Shown here piece by piece: positions 1 to 6,015 of a stretch of 15,239 bases of DNA. The notes under the pieces were generated by a model, which was not told where the DNA came from, searched no databases, and saw only the letters and a list, made by a program, of their open reading frames with translations. The stretch is taken from positions 1 to 15,239 of the forward strand of contig JAUMUB010000003.1 of assembly GCA_030530905.1 (NCBI GenBank). The letters run 5' to 3'. Origin of the DNA: Bifidobacteriaceae bacterium (GTDB lineage: Bacteria; Actinomycetota; Actinomycetes; Actinomycetales; Bifidobacteriaceae). A program made the position numbers and the translations under genes. Numbering within the stretch: position 1 is the first letter of the stretch; the number at the start of each line of letters is the position of its first letter.

Positions 1-1
1 A

Positions 2-676
2 ACAATATGTCAATATGCGTTAACCCCTTTTATTGCTTGTTTGGGAGCACAATATCCTACATACGCTTTACTTTGCATGTTTTTATTATTGTGGATTAGC
101 TATGCTTCTGGATTTAATATTCTTACCCAAAAAGATCGATTGCAACGTAACGGAGTTTTTAAAAAAACTGATAAAGCAATACGCATGGCAGCTTTGCCGT
201 GGCACATTATTAAGGCGGGGTTACTCAGCATATTACAAACGATTTTAGCAAGTATGGCATGTTATGCAGTCATGTTTATTGTTATCTCATTCTTCCAACT
301 ACCTTCAGCCACAATTGCTTTACCTTTCTTTGCTTTTGATTTACATATTGCTGTACTTTATGGCAGCACACATGAGGCTGCAGGTATATGCTTAAGCATT
401 TTTTTCGCTGCCGCTTGGCTGTGCTGCATAAAAATACCATTATCTCTTGCAATGAAATATGGTGCAGGTTGGCTCGTAACACCGCGTCAATACTTTTTAC
501 ACCACCATTATTCAATTGCACGATTATATGAAGTGCAAAGTACTAAGCCGAGTAGTAACGCGAGATTCATTATTATATTGTTATTATGGCTAATTGCTTT
601 TGTAATGAGTTTATGCAATTTCATATTTTTTAATACTTATATGCAGTGGGATCCATTACCACGTATAATCACTTAA
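2..676 (+). CDS. Multi-pass membrane protein, 3' part only
   Basis: The reading frame is open from the first bases to the TAA at 674-676, so the gene almost certainly begins before the window. A TTG at 41 is available but has no convincing ribosome binding site. The visible part has about five hydrophobic segments: roughly codons 14-38, two between codons 70 and 125, one around 137-160 (rich in Ala and Cys), and a last one near 188-210 just before a short polar tail. Basic stretches lie between them, as expected for an integral membrane protein. I do not recognise the family and see no catalytic motif. The next gene starts 110 bases downstream. Reality of the gene is likely; function is unknown. 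Confidence 0.6.
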   Translation, partial: TICQYALTPFIACLGAQYPTYALLCMFLLLWISYASGFNILTQKDRLQRNGVFKKTDKAIRMAALPWHIIKAGLLSILQTILASMACYAVMFIVISFFQLPSATIALPFFAFDLHIAVLYGSTHEAAGICLSIFFAAAWLCCIKIPLSLAMKYGAGWLVTPRQYFLHHHYSIARLYEVQSTKPSSNARFIIILLLWLIAFVMSLCNFIFFNTYMQWDPLPRIIT

Positions 677-786
677 TATAAAAATCACACATAAAAGCTA
701 GCAATACAAATCTTCTATATGGATTATTGCCCCAGTACTCGTACTCTTTTGTTATATTTGTGATTGAATTACTACGAGAGGGAATT

Positions 787-1743
787 ATGGCTCAGAAAAA
801 AAGAACTGCAGCGCGCATACAACGCCGCGCAGAAAAGATAGCTGCAATTAAAGCTCAAGAAGATGCGGAAGCTCGCGAGCGCAAGCAGCAAACCCGCATT
901 GGTATGATTTTCGTAAGTCTTATTGCTGTTATCGTTATTGTTATTGCAGGCGTTGTGTACTACAACTATCGCCAAACTCAGGAAGCTAACAGTGTAACTG
1001 TTGAGCAAGCTTACCAGCAGCTGCAACAGGCTTCTCCTAAACCTTCGCGAGCAACATCACAAGGTGGTTTGGTGATGTCAAAAAATGGATGGAATAAGAA
1101 GATAGCGAATGTTCCAACTATGGAAATTTACATGGATCCATTATGCCCTGGTTGTGGCGGATTCCACCGTCAAATGGATGACACTATAGCTCAGCTTTTA
1201 AATGCTGGCCAAATTAATATTGTGTTTTATCCAATGGCCTTTATGGATTCCCTCTCAACTGATCAGTATTCAAGCCGTGCTGTTACTGGTATTTATTACA
1301 TTGCAAGTCATGATAATAATCCTGTGCACACGCTTAATTTTATTAGGAATATTTATTCAGAGAGTTTCCAACCTGATGAAGGCTCAGGTTATCAATCTGT
1401 GAGCGATGAAGCGCTTATTGAGCAGGCTCAGAACGCTGGCGTTTCTGCTAGCGTTGCAAAAGCAGCTTTTAAGCTTCGTTACACTTCATGGCTTAATGCT
1501 TTATCAAATTACACTCCTAAGCGTTCCGAGTTATGGAATATTTCAGGTCAAGCCGCTGGTTCGATGACTACGCCGACTATTCGTATTAACGATGGTTTCT
1601 TCGACTATTACAAGGTTGCTTCTACAAATCTTGATATGAAAACCACTATTTTGAATACACTTGGTATTAGCGCTAATGATGTTGGAAACCCTTCTGTATT
1701 ACCAACAGCTGGCAGCACTAAAAAGCCTTCTAATAATTTCTAA
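787..1743 (+). CDS. Membrane-anchored DsbA-like thiol-disulfide oxidoreductase
   Basis: This is a 318-residue thioredoxin-fold protein of the DsbA-like type (Thioredoxin_4). Residues 1-36 are a highly charged cytoplasmic tail rich in Lys, Arg and Ala. Residues 37-59 form one transmembrane helix, so the catalytic domain lies outside the membrane. The active site is C120-P-G-C123 in the context MDPLCPGCGGFH. The matching cis-proline loop is seen at about residue 263 (TTPT). A low-complexity Ser/Thr/Lys/Asn tail ends the protein. The likely role is forming or shuffling disulfides in exported proteins. I chose ATG 787 because GAGAGG lies just upstream; a longer reading from TTG 727 has no such site. 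A terminator follows at 1765. Function class is fairly sure; the partner is unknown. Confidence 0.85.
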   Translation: MAQKKRTAARIQRRAEKIAAIKAQEDAEARERKQQTRIGMIFVSLIAVIVIVIAGVVYYNYRQTQEANSVTVEQAYQQLQQASPKPSRATSQGGLVMSKNGWNKKIANVPTMEIYMDPLCPGCGGFHRQMDDTIAQLLNAGQINIVFYPMAFMDSLSTDQYSSRAVTGIYYIASHDNNPVHTLNFIRNIYSESFQPDEGSGYQSVSDEALIEQAQNAGVSASVAKAAFKLRYTSWLNALSNYTPKRSELWNISGQAAGSMTTPTIRINDGFFDYYKVASTNLDMKTTILNTLGISANDVGNPSVLPTAGSTKKPSNNF

Positions 1744-1764
1744 ACATTAGTAATCCATGTTTTT

Positions 1765-1801
1765 AAAGCCTGCATTGTGTTATCGCAATTGCAGGCTTTT
1801 T
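1765..1801 (+). terminator. Intrinsic terminator after the DsbA-like gene
   Basis: AAAGCCTGCA (1765-1774) pairs perfectly with TGCAGGCTTT (1790-1799) over 10 bp, and the 3' arm runs into a short T-run (1797-1801). It sits 21 bases after the stop codon and separates this gene from the tRNA. Confidence 0.85.
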
Positions 1802-1832
1802 AGTATCATAACACCCCTCACCACGCCAGTAG

Positions 1833-1860
1833 TTGCACAATCCATATAAACTGGTATCCT
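1833..1860 (+). promoter_or_regulatory. Probable promoter of tRNA-Thr
   Basis: TTGCAC (1833-1838) and TATCCT (1855-1860) are spaced by 16 bases. They would start a transcript about 20 bases before the mature tRNA. A TATAAA at 1845-1850 is a competing -10 but lacks a well-placed -35. Confidence 0.5.
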
Positions 1861-1888
1861 TTGTTAAGGTCATAATTTTTCATGATAT

Positions 1889-1963
<75 letters not shown>

Positions 1964-1968
1964 TGCTT

Positions 1969-2027
1969 AAACGCCCATTTTGGTGCATACCTGCAAGAAT
2001 GGTTATTGCATCAGAGTGGGCGTTTTT
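1969..2027 (+). terminator. Terminator of the tRNA transcript
   Basis: AAACGCCCA (1969-1977) pairs with TGGGCGTTT (2017-2025), followed by T's to 2027. The loop is long (39 nt) and contains further short complementary pieces, so the actual hairpin may be branched. The position, seven bases after the tRNA, supports the call. Confidence 0.75.
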
Positions 2028-2206
2028 ATAAGTAAATATTTCACAAACTAGAACATTTTTAATAAAATCCTCTGATATTGTAACTGCTCTTTTATTGATA
2101 ATATTACAAAAAATTGTATTCTTTATTTGTTAATCCTGTTTACAGTATTTCTATAAAAACAAAATACGACACAGCAATTTTTTCAAGATTTTTTGATATA
2201 ATTTTG

Positions 2207-2236
2207 TTGCAAATTATTGAAATAAAATGTTATATT
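2207..2236 (+). promoter_or_regulatory. Possible promoter ahead of the micro-ORF and hairpin RNA
   Basis: TTGCAA (2207-2212) and TATATT (2231-2236) are separated by 18 bases. The predicted start near 2243 leaves a leader of about 35 nt before the strong Shine-Dalgarno of the 15-codon ORF at 2279. The surroundings are very AT-rich, so chance matches are common; support comes only from the placement. Confidence 0.35.
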
Positions 2237-2278
2237 GTGTGCAAACACTGCTATACCATAGGAGGTAAAGCAAAAAAT

Positions 2279-2326
2279 ATGAATAACTTTAATAATTTGA
2301 ACCAAAATAACTTGAAAAATAATTAA
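2279..2326 (+). CDS. Candidate 15-residue Asn-rich peptide
   Basis: The ORF reads MNNFNNLNQNNLKNN and then TAA. Nine of 15 residues are Asn. A perfect AGGAGG (2260-2265) lies 13 bases before the ATG, a little far but one of the best ribosome binding sites in the window. The frame is open back to a TTG at 2114, but that extension has no ribosome site and reads like random AT-rich DNA. A promoter-like pair lies upstream and a row of hairpins follows about 110 bases downstream, so a leader-peptide role is possible. AT-rich DNA favours AAT/AAC codons by chance, so this may be non-coding. I know no homologue. Confidence 0.3.
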   Translation: MNNFNNLNQNNLKNN

Positions 2327-2336
2327 ATATGATAAA

Positions 2337-2357
2337 ATATTAATTAATAATTAATAT
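2337..2357. repeat. AT-only inverted repeat (9+3+9)
   Basis: ATATTAATT (2337-2345) and AATTAATAT (2349-2357) form a perfect palindrome around AAT, just after the micro-ORF stop. It could be a weak hairpin or a protein-binding site, but in DNA this AT-rich it may be chance. Confidence 0.3.
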
Positions 2358-2437
2358 GTATAACATAATCACATAACAAAATTATAACATGCATTCATGT
2401 TTATTTGTATATGGCATTATCGTATTATGTTTAACGA

Positions 2438-2592
2438 TGTACTTATGCGAAGTACAAAATAAGACTTTACTTGAGTAAGAGTTCAGGGCACCCCCAATTT
2501 AGCTCTGAACAGAGTGGAGCACCCCCAAGCACGCTCCACTTTCGGGGGTAGGACATCCCCTTTATTTATCCTGCCCCCTCTATTTATTTATC
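2438..2592 (+). ncRNA. Candidate structured RNA: row of hairpins with C-rich loops
   Basis: At least four helices follow one another with almost no gaps. H1 is TGTACTT/AAGTACA (2438-2444 with 2450-2456; 7 bp, 5-nt loop). H2 is GTTCAGGGC/GCTCTGAAC (2481-2489 with 2502-2510; 9 bp, one G-U) with the 12-nt loop ACCCCCAATTTA. H3 is AGTGGAGC/GCTCCACT (2513-2520 with 2533-2540; 8 bp, perfect) with the 12-nt loop ACCCCCAAGCAC. H4 is GGGGGTAGGA/TCCTGCCCCC (2544-2553 with 2569-2578; 10 bp, one U-G) with a 15-nt loop containing ATCCCC, then a T-rich run that could end transcription. The H2 and H3 stems differ in sequence while loop size and the first eight loop bases are the same, which argues for selection on the RNA. 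The GGGGGT of H4 could also pair with either ACCCCC loop, giving alternative folds. I do not match it to a named family. The strand is inferred from the T-rich 3' flank; the minus strand is not excluded. A mobile palindromic repeat is the main alternative. Confidence 0.55.
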
Positions 2593-2880
2593 GCAACTCT
2601 TAATGCCACCACCACATATTTTTAATGTAAATTCACTCATACATTCTTAAAAATCATTTGAAATCGAATACAGTCGTAGAACTAAAACACGCAATAGTGT
2701 GATTGCATAACTTATTAGCACACGCCACTATTATTATTTTTGACTAAAATATTGCTATAAAATTACAATTTTTTATTACACGAAAATTATTATTTATATA
2801 AACTGTTCATAAATAGTATGCATTATCTTCTTTATTCTATTTTTTCATTACAACAAGCATAATTATTTAAATTTACACAA
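2593..2880. other. AT-rich intergenic stretch, nothing recognised
   Basis: Between the hairpin cluster and the first nan promoter I see no convincing ORF, tRNA, terminator or repeat on either strand. Some of it may be upstream promoter DNA for the nan genes. Confidence 0.6.
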
Positions 2881-2886
2881 AACTAT

Positions 2887-2914
2887 TTGGACATCAGACA
2901 TCTGATGTTATAAA
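2887..2914 (+). promoter_or_regulatory. Promoter of the DUF4862-nanK-nanE operon with embedded operator
   Basis: TTGGAC (2887-2892) and TATAAA (2909-2914) are spaced by 16 bases. The palindrome ACATCAGA-CA-TCTGATGT (2891-2908) fills the spacer exactly and touches both boxes, so a bound protein would block RNA polymerase. An 11-base part, CATCAGACATC, recurs at 5763-5773 before nanB. This size and symmetry suit a dimeric GntR/FadR-type repressor such as a NanR, but the binding protein is not in the window and its identity is inference. Predicted transcription starts near 2921, leaving a leader of about 70 nt. Confidence 0.7.
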
Positions 2915-2991
2915 ATAAATGAGTTACACACTAGTTAATCTGAAATTTTTCTTATACTAGCGCGTACGATGAAACGATTCAAGGAGGAATC

Positions 2992-3954
2992 ATGTCTAAG
3001 CCATTTGTAGTTGTTGGCGCTTATGCATCGTTGCCTGCAGAACGAAAAGACCAATCTGCTTATTACGAATTATTAGATGAACACTCTTGGATTTCTGGCA
3101 CAGAAATTCCATTTCCAGGTGACTTAGCAGATCCGCAACAACGAAATTGGCTTGCAAGGCATGTGCCAGCAGCATGGCATAATAACACAATTACTGCAAT
3201 ACCAGGCACTATGCAAAATGTTTGGAAAAATAATACTTTCGGCATTGCAAGCCCTATTGAAGATGGACGAAAAGCGGCACTCAAATTTTTTGAAGAATTA
3301 CGCAATGCGATAGTAGATTTTAATCAAATTCGTGGTAATAATGATATTAGTTACGTTGAAATTCACACCGCACCAACCCAACATGCGGAAACTCAAGCTT
3401 GTAAGCGTTCACTTGAAACTTTACTGAGTTGGGATTGGGCGGGAGCAAAACTTGTTATTGAACATTGTGATCGTTTTATCGAAAATCAAAAACCAGAAAA
3501 AGGCTTTTTGCCTATTCAAGATGAAATTGTTTTGGCACAAGAGTTCGGCATTGGAATTACGGTAAATTGGGGCAGAAGCGTTCTTGAAGATCGCAATACT
3601 CAAACAGCCCTTGAACATATTCGAGCAGCCGTACAAGCTGAAGTACTTAAGGGTGTTATGTTCTCCGGTGCAGGTCCAGAAGAAACGCAATACGGTTATA
3701 GTTGGATCGATGGGCACTTACCAATGAACCCTGATGAGCCAACATCTTTAATGACAGCACAAGAAATATTACAATGCGTAAAAGCTGCCAACATAACAGG
3801 ATTACGCAAAGTTGACGAGAATGCGCAATCTATGCCGAATACCGAAGATCTTGCTTATGTTGGTCCAAAAATTTGCGTACCAAAAAACGCATCTATTACA
3901 GAACGCTATAACTATTTAGCTCATATTTATGATGCCATTACCGAAGCGCTCTAA
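2992..3954 (+). CDS. DUF4862 family protein of the sialic-acid cluster
   Basis: This 320-residue soluble protein matches my memory of DUF4862, an uncharacterised actinobacterial family. It opens VVVGAYASLP and has no signal peptide or membrane segment. Polar residues cluster as in a TIM-barrel enzyme of the xylose-isomerase/AP-endonuclease-2 type: E38 (GTEIPF), E123-I-H125, E157-H-C-D160 (VIEHCD), N192-W-G-R195 and D240-G-H242. These could form a metal or sugar-phosphate site; this is inference. The start is sure: AGGAGG (2982-2987) lies four bases before the ATG. It is the first gene behind the operator-bearing promoter, 44 bases before nanK, so it is probably co-regulated with sialic-acid use. 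It might be an isomerase, mutarotase or deacylase acting on a sialic-acid intermediate; no function is established from the sequence. Confidence 0.75.
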   Translation: MSKPFVVVGAYASLPAERKDQSAYYELLDEHSWISGTEIPFPGDLADPQQRNWLARHVPAAWHNNTITAIPGTMQNVWKNNTFGIASPIEDGRKAALKFFEELRNAIVDFNQIRGNNDISYVEIHTAPTQHAETQACKRSLETLLSWDWAGAKLVIEHCDRFIENQKPEKGFLPIQDEIVLAQEFGIGITVNWGRSVLEDRNTQTALEHIRAAVQAEVLKGVMFSGAGPEETQYGYSWIDGHLPMNPDEPTSLMTAQEILQCVKAANITGLRKVDENAQSMPNTEDLAYVGPKICVPKNASITERYNYLAHIYDAITEAL

Positions 3955-3998
3955 TCAGTGTCACATAGCAATTCAGTAAAACAATGAAGGAGAAGAAT

Positions 3999-4979
3999 AT
4001 GAGTCGCCAACTTGATATACTTGCCTTTGATATAGGCGGAACTAAAATTGGCTCAGCATTGGTGTCGTTTAATTTAGACAATCCAAATCAAGCTCCTGAA
4101 GTTATTAACGAACAAGCAATTCCTACTAATGCGCAAGATGGTGGAGCCGTATTATTACAACGAATTGTACATTGGTGTAGTGAACTGCTGCAAGCATATG
4201 CAACTAAGGGTCATTTAGTAAAGGCAATCGGCATTGCCACAGCCGGTGTTCCCGATTCTATCCATGGCAAAATTCTTGCTGCAACAAATTTGCTTCCAGG
4301 TTGGGCTGGCCAAGATATCTACAAGGCGTTTAATGAAATCTCAAATTTGCCAGTATACATGGTTGGCGATGTAGGCGCGCACGGATTAGGAGAAGCAGTA
4401 TATGGAGCAGGCGCTCAATACGAAACCGTTCTTTCAATTGGTGTGGGCACTGGTATAGGCGGTGCATTTATTAATCAAGGGAAAATAATCGCTGGCGCAC
4501 ACGGCGTTGCAGGTCATGCTGGTCATATTGAAAGCGCGTTAGGAAAGGGTTTCTTATGTTCATGCGGAACGAGAAGTGGACATATTGAACCAGTCGCATC
4601 TGGCACAGGCCTAGCAACCCTATACAATGCCCGACTTGAAGAAATGCAAGATAACACTCTTCAACCTGTTGAATCAGGCGCTCGAGTATGTCAGCGCGCA
4701 GCGAATGGCGAAATTTTTGCCCAAGATATTCTTACCGAAAGTGGTTTTGCTCTAGGCACTTGTATTGCTGGTATGTGTAATTTACTTGATCCTCATGTAA
4801 TTATTCTTTCGGGATCTGTAGTAAAAGCTGGAGAATTATGGTGGGAAGCTGTTCGCAAAGGTTTTGCAGACGCATCACTTACACTAGTGAAATCAACACC
4901 ACTTGTCGAAGGCAATCTTGGTGGTTGTGCCCCACTTATTGGAGCTGCTATTGCAGTAAAGAAACAATATCAGCTCTAA
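3999..4979 (+). CDS. nanK: N-acetylmannosamine kinase, ROK family
   Basis: This 326-residue ROK kinase would phosphorylate ManNAc at C6 with ATP in the cytosol. The phosphate loop DIGGTK lies at 11-16, the catalytic aspartate is probably D124 (VGDVGAHGLGE), and IGVGTGIGG at 147-155 is the second nucleotide motif. The sugar/zinc segment reads G-H173-A-G-H176 rather than the GExGH of ROK glucokinases; as I recall, His in place of that Glu is typical of ManNAc kinases, which supports NanK. The zinc motif CSCGTRSGHIE (187-197) has His instead of the third Cys and one extra residue compared with CxCGxxGCxE. The start is ATG 3999, because AAGGAG (3986-3991) lies after the earlier ATG 3984. It sits 44 bases after the DUF4862 gene and 53 bases before nanE, in one operon. 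Confidence 0.9.
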   Translation: MSRQLDILAFDIGGTKIGSALVSFNLDNPNQAPEVINEQAIPTNAQDGGAVLLQRIVHWCSELLQAYATKGHLVKAIGIATAGVPDSIHGKILAATNLLPGWAGQDIYKAFNEISNLPVYMVGDVGAHGLGEAVYGAGAQYETVLSIGVGTGIGGAFINQGKIIAGAHGVAGHAGHIESALGKGFLCSCGTRSGHIEPVASGTGLATLYNARLEEMQDNTLQPVESGARVCQRAANGEIFAQDILTESGFALGTCIAGMCNLLDPHVIILSGSVVKAGELWWEAVRKGFADASLTLVKSTPLVEGNLGGCAPLIGAAIAVKKQYQL

Positions 4980-5035
4980 AAAACTTTATTCAAACTTAAT
5001 AATAAACAAAATATATTTTACGCGAGGAGAGAATG

Positions 5036-5707
5036 ATGAACCCTACTATTGAACGAATTAAAGGTGGACTTATTGTAAGTTGCCAAGCGTATCCAGGAGA
5101 ACCATTACGCCACCCAGAAACCATGGCACAGTTTGCAATGGCTGCTGTTCAAGGCGGTGCTGTAGGCATACGCTGTCAAGGTTTAGCAGATATTCAAGCT
5201 ATTAAAGGACAGGTTTCTGTTCCAGTAATTGGTATTTGGAAAGACGGTGAAGAGGGCGTTTATATAACACCTACACTTCGTCATGCACGCTGTTGCGCAG
5301 CCGCAGGCGCGGATATTGTCGCGATTGATGCAACTCGCCGACCACGTCCTGATGGACTTTCATATGCTGATACGGTTAAAGCTTTACATGATGAAGGTAT
5401 TCTGGTTATGGCAGATTGCGGCTCTTTTGCTGATGCGCAACAGGCTGTGGAAGCTCAAACAGATATCATCTCTACCACATTAAGTGGGTACACGGGCGAA
5501 CGAGAAAAAACTCCTGGACCTGATTTTGAATTGCTTGAGCAAATGGTGAAAGCATTTCCTCAAACCCCTGTAATCTGCGAAGGACGTATCCATACTCCTG
5601 CCCAATTACATGAAGTAATGCAAATGGGAGCTTGGGCTGCTGTTGTTGGCACTGCAATTACGCATCCGACAACAATAACCCGCTGGTTTGCAGATAAAAT
5701 AGGATAA
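5036..5707 (+). CDS. nanE: N-acetylmannosamine-6-phosphate 2-epimerase
   Basis: This TIM-barrel enzyme turns ManNAc-6-P into GlcNAc-6-P. Read from ATG 5036 it has 223 residues, the usual family length. Family signatures are GGLIVSCQAYPGEPL near the N-terminus, K69 in IGIWKDG (the catalytic Lys of NanE), DIVAIDATRRPRP at about 93-105, MADCGS at 125-130, TTLSGYT at 147-153 and E182 in CEGRIHTP (the catalytic Glu). Two adjacent ATGs exist (5033 and 5036); GAGGAGA at 5024-5030 favours the second by spacing, but the difference is one Met. It is the last gene of the first operon. No clear terminator follows, only a weak A/T hairpin near 5726-5750. Confidence 0.95.
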   Translation: MNPTIERIKGGLIVSCQAYPGEPLRHPETMAQFAMAAVQGGAVGIRCQGLADIQAIKGQVSVPVIGIWKDGEEGVYITPTLRHARCCAAAGADIVAIDATRRPRPDGLSYADTVKALHDEGILVMADCGSFADAQQAVEAQTDIISTTLSGYTGEREKTPGPDFELLEQMVKAFPQTPVICEGRIHTPAQLHEVMQMGAWAAVVGTAITHPTTITRWFADKIG

Positions 5708-5762
5708 ATATTAAATCGTTAAACCAAAATTTACATAAAATATAAAATTTTTTCTATAAAGT

Positions 5763-5793
5763 CATCAGACATCATACGAACATATGCTATACT
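5763..5793 (+). promoter_or_regulatory. Promoter and partial operator of the nanBCDFA-nagB-nanOx operon
   Basis: An extended -10 element, TGC-TATACT (5785-5793), is clear. The -35 area is poor (TCAGAC, 5765-5770, 17 bases upstream) and is overlapped by CATCAGACATC (5763-5773), identical to 11 bases of the palindrome before the first operon. The second half-site here is degenerate. The same regulator probably binds both promoters, more weakly here. Predicted start is near 5800. Confidence 0.6.
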
Positions 5794-5799
5794 GAATAC

Positions 5800-6015
5800 T
5801 ATCAACGAAGAAAGTTACTTACTACTTTTTGTTTTAAGTAGCAATTGAAGGACTTGATACAAGCAATGGCGCTTGAAAAGATTAATCTCCTTTCAGCATC
5901 AAGACTTTTAACAAGTTCCTGAGATAACAAAATAATTCAGCAAAATCACTATTTGCTAACACAAATAATTGATTGAGTTGGACTTCGTTATCACTCACTT
6001 TCTGAGAAAGGGAAT
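5800..6015 (+). promoter_or_regulatory. Long structured 5' leader of the transporter operon
   Basis: About 215 nt separate the predicted transcription start from the nanB start. Hairpins visible are CTACTT/AAGTAG (5822-5827 with 5836-5841) and CAAGC/GCTTG (5860-5864 with 5871-5875). The second excludes a longer helix in which CTTGAAAAG (5872-5880) pairs with CTTTT (5905-5909) and CAAG (5912-5915). At the end, CTTTC-TGA-GAAAG (5998-6010) places the GAAAGG of the ribosome binding site inside a small hairpin. No known riboswitch is recognised. Competing helices plus a paired ribosome site suggest post-transcriptional control. Confidence 0.4.

Noticed and set aside
727..786. Upstream TTG start for the DsbA-like protein
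   Set aside because: GAGAGG lies directly before ATG 787, and the extra residues would put a second hydrophobic stretch ahead of the charged tail.
2114..2278. 55-codon N-terminal extension of the micro-ORF from TTG 2114
   Set aside because: No ribosome site at the TTG, composition like random AT-rich DNA, and a strong Shine-Dalgarno lies inside it before ATG 2279.
2467..2556. Minus-strand 29-codon ORF running through the C-loop hairpins
   Set aside because: Its GGGG would abut the ATG with no spacing, and the sequence is better explained by the paired stems.
3984..3998. Earlier ATG for nanK
   Set aside because: The ribosome binding site AAGGAG lies within these five codons and serves ATG 3999.
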